Below, in pieces: positions 15,720 through 25,777 of a DNA stretch of 52,405 bases. Both the position numbers and the translations under genes were made by a program. The first letter of the stretch is position 1. Each line of letters opens with the position of its first letter. This DNA comes from Chitinophaga pinensis. Its GTDB lineage: Bacteria; Bacteroidota; Bacteroidia; Chitinophagales; Chitinophagaceae. The stretch lies in contig CAMCHR010000007.1 of the NCBI GenBank assembly GCA_945874755.1, forward strand, positions 1 to 52,405. The letters run 5' to 3'. Below the pieces are notes generated by a model that was given only the letters and a program-made list of their open reading frames with translations, did no database searches and had not been told where the DNA came from.

Positions 15720-16833
15720 AGAAATCTGAAGCAATACCGTCTGCCAAAAATTTTGCTTCGTTTTTTAAACTGTATTGATTTCCATTTTGCTGAAAAATAT
15801 TTTTAGTACGCATTGCCTGAATCATTTCAATGCTATGATCAAGGTAGCGCTTCCCAAATCTTGCTTCTATCAAGTCCAAATCAAATCCTTCTATGCGTCT
15901 TAAACTCGTCATCATGTATTCATTGTAGCGGTTGGCTTCTGTGAGGTATTCAATTTCAAAATTCAATTCCCCATTGGCGATGCTTTGGATATATAATGCA
16001 TTGTTTGCAATATTCCATTGTCTAGAAATGGTATTGAATGAATGTGCGGATGGGCCAAGTCCAAGATAATGTTTGCCAGACCAATAATTGCTATTGTGCT
16101 GACTTCTAAAACCAGGCTTTGCAAAATTTGAAATTTCATAATGCTCCATACCCATGGTCATTAATCTAGTGGATACGATTTCAAAATGTCTTGCTTGTTT
16201 TTCTGGGTCCACCGCCTCGATTTGTCCTTTTTCGATCAATTTTTTTAATGCGGTCTTATCTTCTACAGTCAATGCATAACATGAGACATGGTTAATTTGG
16301 TAATGTTCAATCCAATCTAAATCGGCCATCAATCCTTCGTCAGTTAAAGTGGGGGTACCATAAATTAAATCAATACTTACATTATGAATACCAGCTTGCA
16401 TTGCCATTTCAATGGCTGCATGTGATTGTTCCACTGTATGCGCTCGATTCATCCAAGTCAATGCGGAAGCCTGAAAACTTTGTATACCAATACTTAAACG
16501 GTTTATGCCTAATGCTTTCCATGCAGCCAATTTGTTTGGATACATGTCATCTGGGTTGGCTTCTAAAGTACATTCGATGGTGGCTGCAACTTTAAAATGG
16601 CTATAAATGGCTGCTATAATTGCTTTTAATTGTGGTTCATTCAAAAGAGAGGGTGTTCCACCGCCAAAATAGATGGTCTCGATGGGTTCGTTGATATAGC
16701 TTTTCTGAAGTTCAATTTCTTGAATGAGTGCATCTACAAAAGCTTGGATCGTATCTGTCTGTGTAGAAAAATGAAAATTGCAATAATGACATGCTTTTTT
16801 GCAAAAAGGAATATGTAGGTAGATGCCTGCCAT
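15691..16833 (-). CDS. hemW: Radical SAM heme chaperone HemW
   Basis: HemW-type protein that carries heme and is distinct from the coproporphyrinogen dehydrogenase HemN. The start chosen gives MAGIYLHIPFCKKACHYCNF, the standard HemW N-terminus; a longer frame to 16851 adds only six unrelated residues. The 4Fe-4S/SAM motif is C11-x3-C15-x2-C18, and Cys is absent two residues later, which separates HemW from HemN. IYFGGGTPSLL and LSIGIQSFQ are further family signatures. It has 380 residues. It converges on gpsA with a 29-base coding overlap. Confidence 0.93.
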   Translation of the reverse strand: MAGIYLHIPFCKKACHYCNFHFSTQTDTIQAFVDALIQEIELQKSYINEPIETIYFGGGTPSLLNEPQLKAIIAAIYSHFKVAATIECTLEANPDDMYPNKLAAWKALGINRLSIGIQSFQASALTWMNRAHTVEQSHAAIEMAMQAGIHNVSIDLIYGTPTLTDEGLMADLDWIEHYQINHVSCYALTVEDKTALKKLIEKGQIEAVDPEKQARHFEIVSTRLMTMGMEHYEISNFAKPGFRSQHNSNYWSGKHYLGLGPSAHSFNTISRQWNIANNALYIQSIANGELNFEIEYLTEANRYNEYMMTSLRRIEGFDLDLIEARFGKRYLDHSIEMIQAMRTKNIFQQNGNQYSLKNEAKFLADGIASDFFILGSALSP

Positions 16834-16888
16834 AAGTTGAATTACCAACAAAGCTAGGCATTGTTCTTTAATTCTGCATTAGTATACT

Positions 16889-16896
16889 TATTTTTG
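16889..16896 (+). promoter_or_regulatory. -7-like element before the DUF4271 gene
   Basis: TATTTTTG matches TAnnTTTG and lies 6 bases before the chosen ATG at 16903, predicting a very short or absent 5' leader. No clear -33 TTG is seen at the right spacing. Confidence 0.4.
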
Positions 16897-16902
16897 CAGC
16901 AG

Positions 16903-17937
16903 ATGTTAGCCCAACTTAAGAAATTTTCATTTGCCTTCATTGGACTATTTGTATTGTCTAGCTTCACCCTTCTGAAGCAAGCAAGTCAAAGAGATACTGT
17001 ATTGGTTGCAAATGATACAATCGCAATCCTACAAGATAGTGTGATGGTTAAAGACACTTTATGGGTAATGTATGTACCAGTTATTCCAAAAACATTTATT
17101 CAAGCTGATGCATGGTATTTGCAAACCATGCCAAGTGATCCAAAAGATAGTAGTTTTAATATCCTACAATTGTACCTCAATTTCTTTTCGAAAAAAAAGA
17201 ATACCTATCAGTTATACAATCAAAAAATGACATCGTCCAATGCAGGGGATGTATTGTATAAAATAGAACAAAAGTTCTCATTGCCAGATAAAGACGTTCT
17301 TTTTTATGCCATCATTGCGTTGATTTTTTTATATAGTTTTCTAATTCAAATTGCGCCACAATATATTGCGAAATTGTTTAGTCAATTTAGTCAATCCTCT
17401 TTAAGAATGATGCAAAATAGAGAGCAACTTTTACAAAATAGTGTAGCTTCTTTTATTATGAACATTGGTTTTGTTGTCAGTTTTTCTTTAATGACGACAT
17501 TGGTTATTTTTAATGAGCATCTGCTACCCATCAATTTTTGGGAAGGTTTTATGTATATGTGTTTGTTCTTTTTAGGCTTGTATATTGGAAAGTATATTTG
17601 TTTAACAATTGCAGGCTATATTTTTAATACCAATGAACTTGTACAGACCTATATTTTTGTTGTTTTTATGATCAATAAAGTGCTTGGTATCCTACTCATC
17701 CCCTTCATTGGAATCTTGGCATTCGCCAAGCCTTTCTTACATCCTTTTGCGATAGCTGGGGCCGGCTTATTAATGGTCCTTTTAATACTCTATAGGTACT
17801 TATTTTCATTAACATCTGTTAGGAACAAATTACATGTCTCCTCCTTTCATTTTTTTCTTTACCTTTGTGCTTTCGAGGTAATACCACTATTGATTCTATA
17901 TAAATTGATAGTTCAATATTTTGGAGGAACTTACTAA
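16903..17937 (+). CDS. DUF4271 family membrane protein
   Basis: A 344-residue protein of unknown function in a Bacteroidota-restricted family. It starts with a signal-anchor (LKKFSFAFIGLFVLSSFTLL), then a periplasmic stretch of about 100 residues, then about six to seven hydrophobic segments in the last 200 residues. The start at 16903 was chosen over an upstream TTG because it opens the signal sequence directly. The stop lies 16 bases before hemD, so the two are probably co-transcribed; a link to tetrapyrrole synthesis is only suggested by position. Confidence 0.78.
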   Translation: MLAQLKKFSFAFIGLFVLSSFTLLKQASQRDTVLVANDTIAILQDSVMVKDTLWVMYVPVIPKTFIQADAWYLQTMPSDPKDSSFNILQLYLNFFSKKKNTYQLYNQKMTSSNAGDVLYKIEQKFSLPDKDVLFYAIIALIFLYSFLIQIAPQYIAKLFSQFSQSSLRMMQNREQLLQNSVASFIMNIGFVVSFSLMTTLVIFNEHLLPINFWEGFMYMCLFFLGLYIGKYICLTIAGYIFNTNELVQTYIFVVFMINKVLGILLIPFIGILAFAKPFLHPFAIAGAGLLMVLLILYRYLFSLTSVRNKLHVSSFHFFLYLCAFEVIPLLILYKLIVQYFGGTY

Positions 17938-17953
17938 TTATAGAAAGTTTAAA

Positions 17954-18757
17954 ATGGCAAAAGAAATGAGTGTAGAAAAAAAGGCAACTGCGACTAAGAC
18001 CATTAAAAAAATTCTAATTTCACAAGCAAAGCCTGAAAGTGAAAAATCCCCTTATTTTGATTTAGAAAGAAAGTATAAAGTGACTTTATTTTTTAAACCT
18101 TTTATTGAATTGGAACCAATCGGTGCAAAAGAATTTAGAAAAACTAAAATCGAGGTCCCTGCTTATTCTGCTGTTATCTTTACAAGTAAAAATGCGATTG
18201 ATCATTTTTTTAGAACCTGTGATGAACTAAAGGTCAATATTAGTCAAGACACAAAATATTTTTGTATTACTGAATCTGTTGCTTTGTATTTGCAAAAGTT
18301 TATCATGTACAGAAAGCGCAAAGTATTTTTTGGGGCGGATGGATCCAATAAAAAACTATTTGATGTATTGAATAAACATAAAGCCAATGAACAATTTCTT
18401 TATGTTTGTAGTGAGAACCAACAAGACAATGACATTGTCAATTGGTTAAAAGACCATGAATGTACTTTTGATTTGGCGTATATGTACCGATCGGTAAGTA
18501 GTGACATTAAACCACTTTTGAAAGAACACGAATTTGATATCATTTGTCTTTTCACTCCGAGTGGTTTAAAGAGTCTGTATGACAATCAACCTAATTTTGT
18601 ACAAAATGGAACTACACTAGCTGCATTTGGTTCAAATACTTGTAAAGCAATTGAAGATGCTGGTTTGAATTTACATATTAAAGTACCAAGTCCTCAAGTG
18701 TCTAGTATGTTCGCTGGTCTTGATCAGTTTTTAGCGCAAGCATCTAAAAAGAAATAA
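17954..18757 (+). CDS. hemD: Uroporphyrinogen-III synthase
   Basis: Closes and inverts ring D of hydroxymethylbilane to give uroporphyrinogen III in heme and siroheme synthesis. The 267-residue protein from the ATG at 17954 has a basic N-terminal tail and then ILISQAKPESEKSPYFDLE, followed by YSAVIFTSKNAIDHFF and IICLFTPSGLKSL. These are the two places where this divergent family keeps a recognisable (F)TS/SxxA or SG motif. Near the end FGSNTCKAIEDAGL matches the conserved A-x-G-x2-T/C-x2-A-x3-G block. An upstream TTG frame start at 17921 overlaps the previous gene and is not needed. Confidence 0.85.
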   Translation: MAKEMSVEKKATATKTIKKILISQAKPESEKSPYFDLERKYKVTLFFKPFIELEPIGAKEFRKTKIEVPAYSAVIFTSKNAIDHFFRTCDELKVNISQDTKYFCITESVALYLQKFIMYRKRKVFFGADGSNKKLFDVLNKHKANEQFLYVCSENQQDNDIVNWLKDHECTFDLAYMYRSVSSDIKPLLKEHEFDIICLFTPSGLKSLYDNQPNFVQNGTTLAAFGSNTCKAIEDAGLNLHIKVPSPQVSSMFAGLDQFLAQASKKK

Positions 18758-18772
18758 ACTAAATTGCACTCT

Positions 18773-20791
18773 ATGAGTGTCAATAAAAATTTCACCAACG
18801 ATTTAATCAAGGAGACAAGTCCTTATTTATTGCAACACGCACACAATCCAGTGCAGTGGCAGCCCTGGTCAGATACATTGTTTGCAACAGCAAGCGCTGC
18901 AGATAAACCTATTTTACTTAGTATTGGTTATGCCGCATGTCATTGGTGTCATGTGATGGAACGTGAAAGTTTTGAGGATGAAGCAGTAGCTGATTTCATG
19001 AATGCGCATTTTATCAATATCAAAGTTGACAGAGAAGAGCGTCCCGATATCGATCATATTTATATGGATGCCTTGCAAGCGATGACTGGATCAGGTGGTT
19101 GGCCATTGAATATATTTTTATTACCCAATGGACAACCTTTTTATGGGGGAACTTATTTTCCGCCACAGGCCATGCAAAATCGTGCATCATGGATGGATGT
19201 TTTAAAGGGGGTTCAAGCTGCTTTTGATAATAATCGAGCTAAGCTAGTGGAACAAGCCACACATTTAACACAGCATCTGTTACAAAGCAATATCAAAGCA
19301 TTGCAAAGTCATGAGGCAGCATCTGTTGCTACGAATGACGAATTTCAATTGATTGCACAAAGGATCTTGCAAAATGCAGATACACAATGGGGTGGATTTG
19401 GCGCAGCACCAAAATTTCCACAAACATTTTCGATACAAGTTTTATTTCGAAATTATTTTCAAAATAAAGATCAAGCATCGATCGTGCATGCCATTAGATC
19501 GATTGATAAAATGATACAGGGAGGCATCTATGATCATCTTGGTGGTGGCTTTTCGAGGTATAGTGTGGATGCCATGTGGCAAGCACCCCATTTTGAAAAA
19601 ATGTTGTACGATAATGCATTGATTTTGGGTGTACTTGCCGAAGGGTATCAAATTACAAAAAAGCCCATCTACCAAAATATCATGCATGCTACATTTAATT
19701 TTTTACAAAGAGAATTATACAATGCAGAAGGTGGTTACTATGCTGCTTTAGATGCAGATTCTGAAGGGGTGGAAGGTAAGTTTTATACTTGGTTTTATGA
19801 TGAAATCAAGGGAACCATTGACCCTGCTTTCTTTGATGCTTTTGTTGCTTATTATCAAGTTGAACAAAATGGCAATTGGGAGCATACCAATATTCTTTGG
19901 ACACAGAACGACATTGAAAAAGAATGGGAACCAGCATGGCAAAAAGAAGTTAAAAAATTATTTGATGCGCGCGCAATCAGGATTCGTCCAGCCTTGGATC
20001 ATAAAATAATATTGGGTTGGAATGCGATGTTGATAGTGGGGTTCTGTAAAATGCATGCTGCCACGGGGAATGAACTTTACAAAAATTCGGCAATTGAATG
20101 TATCCAATGGTTGGAAGAACATTTGTACAACAAGGATACATACTATTTTTATCATAGTATCGCAAATGGGACGCCAAAAGCACCAGCATTTTTAGATGAC
20201 TATGCTAATTTGATCCAAGCATACATTCAATTACAAGAAATCACAGGCAACACTACTTACTTGATCCAAGCAAAAAAATGGATGGACTATGTACTACTCC
20301 ACTTTATGGACGAGGAGGGGCTCTATTTTTACTACACTGCATCCTATCAAAAAGATGTAATGATTCGAAAAAAAGAAAGTTATGATGGTGCTCAGCCAAG
20401 TGGCAATGCCCTTATCTGTTCAGGTTTACATTATTTAGGGCATGTTTTTGATTTATCTATTTGGACCTTGCACGCCGAAAAGATGATGCATTCTATGCGA
20501 CCATCTTTGCTTCAATATCCTAGCTCTTTTGGCAATTGGGCCCAAACATTTTACCAAATGTCCACTGGGATGACCGAATTGGTTGGGGTAGGTCCAACTG
20601 TACACGAAAGTTTGCCAGCATTGAATGCTGTCTTTTTACCAAATACAATTCGCATTACGAGTCAGGTTCAGAACGACCAGATCCCCCTTTTAAAAGACAA
20701 AAAATGCATTGATAATCAGTATTTTATATGTAAAAATAAAACCTGCTCTGAGCCCATGGCTCATGTAGACCTTATTTTAGCAAATAGCTAA
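18773..20791 (+). CDS. DUF255 thioredoxin-domain protein (YyaL/spermatogenesis-associated protein 20 family)
   Basis: A 672-residue protein with an N-terminal thioredoxin-like DUF255 domain (about residues 5-165) and a C-terminal (alpha/alpha)6-barrel like that of N-acylglucosamine epimerases or glycosidases (about 200-660). Signatures are [14 protein letters not shown], the CxxC-type pair in [17 protein letters not shown] (C56 and C59), [13 protein letters not shown] and [12 protein letters not shown]. The family is widespread and its reaction is not settled. The ATG at 18773 is preferred over a TTG nine bases earlier. A 137-base gap with AT-rich sequence separates it from gldK. Confidence 0.88.
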   Translation: MSVNKNFTNDLIKETSPYLLQHAHNPVQWQPWSDTLFATASAADKPILLSIGYAACHWCHVMERESFEDEAVADFMNAHFINIKVDREERPDIDHIYMDALQAMTGSGGWPLNIFLLPNGQPFYGGTYFPPQAMQNRASWMDVLKGVQAAFDNNRAKLVEQATHLTQHLLQSNIKALQSHEAASVATNDEFQLIAQRILQNADTQWGGFGAAPKFPQTFSIQVLFRNYFQNKDQASIVHAIRSIDKMIQGGIYDHLGGGFSRYSVDAMWQAPHFEKMLYDNALILGVLAEGYQITKKPIYQNIMHATFNFLQRELYNAEGGYYAALDADSEGVEGKFYTWFYDEIKGTIDPAFFDAFVAYYQVEQNGNWEHTNILWTQNDIEKEWEPAWQKEVKKLFDARAIRIRPALDHKIILGWNAMLIVGFCKMHAATGNELYKNSAIECIQWLEEHLYNKDTYYFYHSIANGTPKAPAFLDDYANLIQAYIQLQEITGNTTYLIQAKKWMDYVLLHFMDEEGLYFYYTASYQKDVMIRKKESYDGAQPSGNALICSGLHYLGHVFDLSIWTLHAEKMMHSMRPSLLQYPSSFGNWAQTFYQMSTGMTELVGVGPTVHESLPALNAVFLPNTIRITSQVQNDQIPLLKDKKCIDNQYFICKNKTCSEPMAHVDLILANS

Positions 20792-20928
20792 CAACTTATA
20801 TCTTAATTTGCACCTTCTAAAAACAGATGAAAATCAATTCATTCAGGTTTAAAAAATAGCACCAAAATAAGCTGCTAATTTTACCCCTAAAATGTAATTT
20901 TTTGTAAAAAAAAACGTTTTAAACTAAT

Positions 20929-22221
20929 ATGATACCATTTTTTAAAAATACAAGAGTCAATTTCCCCATTGCGACCTTGAGCATTTTGATTTTATCACTT
21001 GCTGTAATTGCATTTGCCCCTGCAAAAAAAGGCAAACGAAATAGTAGTGCCAAACGTATCGACCCTCAGGCAGTGTCTATCCCAAGTGGATCCTTCTATA
21101 TGGGAGCAAGTGATGAACAGATGGATTTATCGATGGTTAATCGAAAGAAATTAGTTTCGGTTCAAAGTTTTTGGATGGATAAAACAGAGGTTACCAACGA
21201 ACAGTATAGAAGATTTGTGCAATATGTAGCCGATTCCTTGAAATATTTGGCAATTTATGGCGGAGGCATCAACCAAAACGAAGATACGATTCGTGTGGAT
21301 TGGGCAAGAGCAGCAAGAATTAATATAAAAAGCAAAGCAGTTCTAGAAAAATTAAATGAACTTTTATTAAGCCCAGACAATCGCATTCAAGGAAAAATTG
21401 AGATTGATCCAAATAAATTAGTTTACAATTATTCTTTTGTTGATTTAAAAGCGGCAGCGAAAGCTTCTAAAGGATTAGAACAATCACTTGGTGATTATTT
21501 AATCACCGTGAATCAAAGTGTATATCCTGATACATTGGTTTGGATGCGTGATTTCTCTTATTCTTACAATGAACCATTGACTAGATTGTATTTTAGTCAT
21601 CAAGCTTATAATGAATATCCTGTGGTGGGTGTGACTTGGAAACAAGCCGTTGCGTTCACGCATTGGAGAACAAATAACAGTGATTATTATGCGGGGAAAC
21701 CTGGCAGAGCAGATCAAAAAATTGACGGTATCTATCGCTTACCAACAGAAGCGGAATGGGAATATGCTGCAAGAGGGAACTCAAAATCAAATGCAATGTA
21801 CCCATGGGGCTCTCCATATACGAAGACCAAAGAAGGTCGTTTGTTAGCCAATTTCAAACCAGGAAGAGGAGATTATTTTGGTGGGGATGCAAAGAATGAC
21901 AATATCTATACCACTAAAGTGAAAGCCTACACCGATAATGATTTCAAATTATTTGATATGGCAGGCAATGTGGCCGAATGGACAAGTTCAGTATTTTATG
22001 AAGGTGGCTATAACTTTATTGGAGACTTTAGTCCTGATGTACAATACAACGCAAAAGATTCGGATCCAATATTGATGAAAAGAAAAGTGATTAGAGGTGG
22101 TTCTTGGAAAGACATTGCGTACAATTGTCAAGTTAGTTCTCGTAATTATGAATACCAAGACACTGCAAAATCATATATTGGATTTAGATGTGTATTATCG
22201 ATGGCGCCAAGAATTAATTAA
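20929..22221 (+). CDS. gldK: Gliding motility/T9SS protein GldK (formylglycine-generating-enzyme-like)
   Basis: Outer-membrane-associated ring component of the type IX secretion system, working with GldN. The 430-residue protein has an N-terminal hydrophobic segment (IATLSILILSLAVIAFA, about 14-30) and an FGE-sulfatase domain: FWMDKTEVTNEQYRRFV, RLPTEAEWEYAARG, DMAGNVAEWTSS, VIRGGSWKD and IGFRCV. By eye only the first of the two catalytic cysteines of true formylglycine enzymes remains (YNCQVSSRNYEY), as expected for a structural paralogue. GldK/PorK proteins are normally lipoproteins, but no lipobox cysteine is present here; a signal peptidase I site after AFA is more likely. An in-frame stop lies 6 bases upstream of the ATG, so no longer N-terminus exists. 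Confidence 0.93.
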   Translation: MIPFFKNTRVNFPIATLSILILSLAVIAFAPAKKGKRNSSAKRIDPQAVSIPSGSFYMGASDEQMDLSMVNRKKLVSVQSFWMDKTEVTNEQYRRFVQYVADSLKYLAIYGGGINQNEDTIRVDWARAARINIKSKAVLEKLNELLLSPDNRIQGKIEIDPNKLVYNYSFVDLKAAAKASKGLEQSLGDYLITVNQSVYPDTLVWMRDFSYSYNEPLTRLYFSHQAYNEYPVVGVTWKQAVAFTHWRTNNSDYYAGKPGRADQKIDGIYRLPTEAEWEYAARGNSKSNAMYPWGSPYTKTKEGRLLANFKPGRGDYFGGDAKNDNIYTTKVKAYTDNDFKLFDMAGNVAEWTSSVFYEGGYNFIGDFSPDVQYNAKDSDPILMKRKVIRGGSWKDIAYNCQVSSRNYEYQDTAKSYIGFRCVLSMAPRIN

Positions 22222-22300
22222 AACCTTTCCAATTATAATCATCATTTCATCATCATTATTTCGAATTAAAAGTATCGTATAAAATTTATAAATTTTTCAA

Positions 22301-22984
22301 ATGTCAAATTCTATTTCCCCTAAAACAAATAAGATCATTAACGTTATTTTCTCTTTAGGAGCTGCGGTAGTTATTATTGCTACTTTAGCAAAAATATTAC
22401 ATCTATCATGGGCTGATTATGCATTAATTCTTGGTTTTGTCACAGAGGCTGTGATTTTTACCATTTATGCATTCTTGCCACCGCCAGAAATAGGAGATTC
22501 AACACATGCGCCACAAGCAGGTGCAGTGGATTCGGTGATGGCGCATTTGGAAGCGGCTAAATTAGACGGTGCTGCTTTTGAAAAATTAAGCACCAGTTTC
22601 AAACGCTTAAATGACACTGCCATGAATTTGGGTGATTTAGCAGATATGTCAAAAGCAAGTAAAGACTTTACAAATAACACAAAGGACGCGGCTATTGCAT
22701 TGGGTTCTATCAAGGATTCAGTAGGTTCAGTTTCAAACAATTTGGGAAGTTTTGCATTGGCTACAGATGGCGTTAAAAACTTGAATGAACAATTTGCGAT
22801 GATGAGTAAAAGTATGGAAGCTATGAATACCTATTACTCTAAGTTAGCGGAAGCTTCCAATGCTATGTCAAGTTCTGCGCAAGATGCGATTAGAGCCAAA
22901 GAACAAATTGCTTTATTAGCCGATAACCTCACTCAATTAAACAAAGTGTATGGCAATATGATTGTTGCAATGCAAGGGCGTTAA
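22301..22984 (+). CDS. gldL: Gliding motility/T9SS motor protein GldL
   Basis: Inner membrane stator part of the proton-driven T9SS motor, partner of GldM. The 227-residue protein has two N-terminal transmembrane helices (about 13-31 and 38-58; VIFSLGAAVVIIATLAKIL and YALILGFVTEAVIFTIYAF), with the conserved Glu inside the second. A cytoplasmic helical tail rich in Ala, Lys and Asp follows. It lies between gldK and gldM in the standard order. Confidence 0.94.
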   Translation: MSNSISPKTNKIINVIFSLGAAVVIIATLAKILHLSWADYALILGFVTEAVIFTIYAFLPPPEIGDSTHAPQAGAVDSVMAHLEAAKLDGAAFEKLSTSFKRLNDTAMNLGDLADMSKASKDFTNNTKDAAIALGSIKDSVGSVSNNLGSFALATDGVKNLNEQFAMMSKSMEAMNTYYSKLAEASNAMSSSAQDAIRAKEQIALLADNLTQLNKVYGNMIVAMQGR

Positions 22985-23024
22985 TTTAATTATTCAAATT
23001 TTCATTTTTTAAAATCTAGTATAC

Positions 23025-24575
23025 ATGTCATTACCTAAGGAGCCAAGGCAGAAGATGATTAACATTATGTATATAGTGTTAACTGCGCTGTTGGCATTAA
23101 ATGTATCTAGTGAGATTCTCAATGCATTTAAAACGATTGAGCAAAGTTTAAATAGTGCTAGTAATAATATAGTAAGAAAGAATGCAGATATCTATAAATC
23201 TTTGAAGACAAAATTAGCCGATCCAAAAACGGCAGAAAAAGCTGCTATATGGGCGCCTAAGGCAGAGCAAGCACATGCTTATGCTGACGCCATGTACACT
23301 TATGTAGAATCATTGAAGCAGGAACTAAAAGTAGAGTCGGGTTTGAAAATAAAAGAGGGTAAAGAGGAATATAAGGAAGATGATTTAGACGCCACTACAA
23401 GATTATTTTTAAAAAGCAAAGCGGGGGCATCTAAAGGAAATGATTTATACAATAAATTAGTACAATTTAAAGCCGACTTGTCTGCCATTGATCCTTTGAT
23501 TGCGAAAGAAGTGGTTCCTAACTTACCATTAGACTTATCGATACCTACCACTTCAAGTATTGCTGGTAAAAAAGATTGGGCTTATGCTTATTTTAACATG
23601 ACACCTTCGGTCGCTGCCATTACTATTTTAACTAAGTTTCAAAACGATATTCGAAATAGTGAAGCACAGGTAGCAGAATTTTGCCATAAAGAAATTGGCG
23701 AAGTAGAGTTGATATATGATCAGTTCAATGCTTTTGCAGCCTCTAATTCACAGTATTTAATGTCTGGCGAAGAATTAGTGATTACAGCAGGCGTAGGTGC
23801 TTTTAGTAGTGCAGCAAAACCAACTATATCCATAGATGGCGTAGTGGTAACGGTAGGGGTAGATGGATCTGCCATATATAAATCTGTTGCTGGATCAACA
23901 CCTGGCATACAAAGAAAACGTGTTCGAATCTCTTTTATTAAACCAAATGGAGAAAATGCAGTGGTTGAAAAAGAAGTGCAATTTACTGTTGGTACACCAT
24001 CTGGTTTAGTGGTGTCTACAGATAAAACAAGGGTATTTTATAAGGGCTTAGACAATCCATTAAGTATCACCGGTGGAGGTGGTGGAGAAAAAATCAATGT
24101 GACAGTGGATGGTGCAGGTGCGAATATTAGAAAAGCTGGTTCTGGACAATATATAGTGACTTGTGCTCAAACAGGAACAGCTGTTGTGATCGTAAATGAT
24201 GGCAAACAATCACAAAAATTAGCGATACCAGTAAAAAGAGTGCCAGATCCAATTGCAATTGTAGGAGGAAGTGCAGGAGGCAATATGGCAGCTGGTAAGT
24301 TTAGAGCGCAGGGCGGGGTGATTGCAGATTTAAGAGACTTTGTTTTTGAAGGTGTAAAATTTAATGTGCTTTCTTACATCGTCATTGCAACTGGTAAAGG
24401 ATTTGATGAGCCAGATTTTGCGGAAGTGAATGGCCCGGCTTTCTCTGGCGGTGCAACTGCTTTGATTAGAAAATGTCAAGCAGGTACAACGGTAACCATT
24501 GGAGAAATTAAAGTGTCAGAGCCAGGTGGTGGGTCAAGAAGATTAGATCAAACAATCACTTTTATTTTACAATAG
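23025..24575 (+). CDS. gldM: Gliding motility/T9SS motor protein GldM
   Basis: Transmits motion from GldL across the periplasm to the GldK/GldN ring. The 516-residue protein starts with the single transmembrane helix (INIMYIVLTALLALNVSSEILNAF, preceded by SLPKEPRQKM), the best conserved stretch of the family. A long helical periplasmic region (about 30-220) and beta-rich D2-D4 domains follow. Gly-rich turns (GGGGGEKINVTVDGAG; GGSAGGNMAAGKF) mark the domain joints. It follows gldL by 40 bases and precedes gldN. Confidence 0.94.
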   Translation: MSLPKEPRQKMINIMYIVLTALLALNVSSEILNAFKTIEQSLNSASNNIVRKNADIYKSLKTKLADPKTAEKAAIWAPKAEQAHAYADAMYTYVESLKQELKVESGLKIKEGKEEYKEDDLDATTRLFLKSKAGASKGNDLYNKLVQFKADLSAIDPLIAKEVVPNLPLDLSIPTTSSIAGKKDWAYAYFNMTPSVAAITILTKFQNDIRNSEAQVAEFCHKEIGEVELIYDQFNAFAASNSQYLMSGEELVITAGVGAFSSAAKPTISIDGVVVTVGVDGSAIYKSVAGSTPGIQRKRVRISFIKPNGENAVVEKEVQFTVGTPSGLVVSTDKTRVFYKGLDNPLSITGGGGGEKINVTVDGAGANIRKAGSGQYIVTCAQTGTAVVIVNDGKQSQKLAIPVKRVPDPIAIVGGSAGGNMAAGKFRAQGGVIADLRDFVFEGVKFNVLSYIVIATGKGFDEPDFAEVNGPAFSGGATALIRKCQAGTTVTIGEIKVSEPGGGSRRLDQTITFILQ

Positions 24576-24627
24576 GACAAACTAGCGTAAAAGACAAAGC
24601 AGATTTGAAATTAATAAATGGGTACTT

Positions 24628-25692
24628 ATGAAAATAACAATGAAAACAAGCTGCATCCTTCTTGCCTCTTTGGCAATGACTGTATCTATAAATGCACAAA
24701 CAGGATTTACTTATGGAAGTAAAAAGAAAACTACACCTGCAAAAACCGCACAAGATACAGTAATCACAAAGCCTGTGACCAAGCCTGTAGCCAACAATCA
24801 AGTGGTGGCAGCACCCACTTTTTCTGATGTAAAGCCTGCAAAAAATATTGATACTACAGTGGTTGGTGGATTTAATGCCAATAATAAAAGAAGTTTAAGA
24901 AATGGGTATGCTTTTTTCTCTGAAACCAATTCTAGAAAAGGGGTAAAAGAAAGAGTGCCTTTAGCTTATGAAAATTTAAGAGAAGAAGACGCTTTATTTA
25001 GTGAATTTGTTTGGGAGGAAATTGATGCAAGAGAAAAGATTAACAGAACATTCATGTACCAATCTTATGACGAAAATGGTGACCAACGTTTCTTTGCTGT
25101 ATTATTGCGAGCTATCGAAAAAGATGGAGTGGTTCCTTTTTCAACGGTAGATGATCGTTTTACAACACCATTGACTATTGACGAAGTGAATGCTTCATTA
25201 AAAGGAAGCTTGGACACGCAATTGGTTCAAAATGTATTGGATCCAAATGTGTATGACACCAGCATTATTTACAATACCAATTTAGCACCTAATCCAGATT
25301 CTATTTATACTTTTAGATTAAAGGAACAGTGGATTTTTGATAGTAAGACAAGTAGAATGTATAGCAGAATCATTGGTATCGCACCAATTGCTGCGATTCA
25401 AATAGGCAATAAGGTGGTGAAGCGTCCATTGTTTTGGGTGTATTATCCAGAACTAAGAACAAGTCTTGCAAAAGCAGAAGTGTACAATCCAAGAAATATC
25501 TCTAGCCGTATTACATGGGAAGAATTATTTGAGAGTCGCTATTTCAACGGGTATGTTGTGAAGTCCACCTTAGACAATTACAATGATAAGATGTTGAATG
25601 CTATATTCAAAGATCCTATCAAACGTTTACAAGAAGGGGAGAAGATCAAACAAAAAATATTTGATTTTGAACAAGACCGTTGGGTCTACTAG
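24628..25692 (+). CDS. gldN: Gliding motility/T9SS protein GldN
   Basis: Periplasmic ring partner of GldK. The 354-residue protein has a signal peptide (about 1-25, ending SINAQ), a Thr/Lys/Pro/Val-rich low-complexity linker (about 30-75), then the GldN domain with VPLAYENLREEDALFSEFVWEEIDAREKINR and KEQWIFDSKTSRMYSRIIGIAPI. A second ATG at 24640 would give an equally good signal peptide. It is the last gene of gldKLMN and is followed by a strong terminator. Confidence 0.93.
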   Translation: MKITMKTSCILLASLAMTVSINAQTGFTYGSKKKTTPAKTAQDTVITKPVTKPVANNQVVAAPTFSDVKPAKNIDTTVVGGFNANNKRSLRNGYAFFSETNSRKGVKERVPLAYENLREEDALFSEFVWEEIDAREKINRTFMYQSYDENGDQRFFAVLLRAIEKDGVVPFSTVDDRFTTPLTIDEVNASLKGSLDTQLVQNVLDPNVYDTSIIYNTNLAPNPDSIYTFRLKEQWIFDSKTSRMYSRIIGIAPIAAIQIGNKVVKRPLFWVYYPELRTSLAKAEVYNPRNISSRITWEELFESRYFNGYVVKSTLDNYNDKMLNAIFKDPIKRLQEGEKIKQKIFDFEQDRWVY

Positions 25693-25710
25693 TTCAAAAT
25701 GAATTGAAAT

Positions 25711-25743
25711 AAAAAAATGCGACATCAAGATGTCGCATTTTTT
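25711..25743. terminator. Bidirectional terminator between gldN and uvrC
   Basis: AAATGCGACAT and ATGTCGCATTT form a perfect stem with loop CAAG, flanked by an A-tract before and a T-tract after. It sits between the convergent gldN and uvrC stops and can serve both strands. Confidence 0.9.
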
Positions 25744-25777
25744 TATTATAGCTTGATTGAAATTACTACTCAATATT

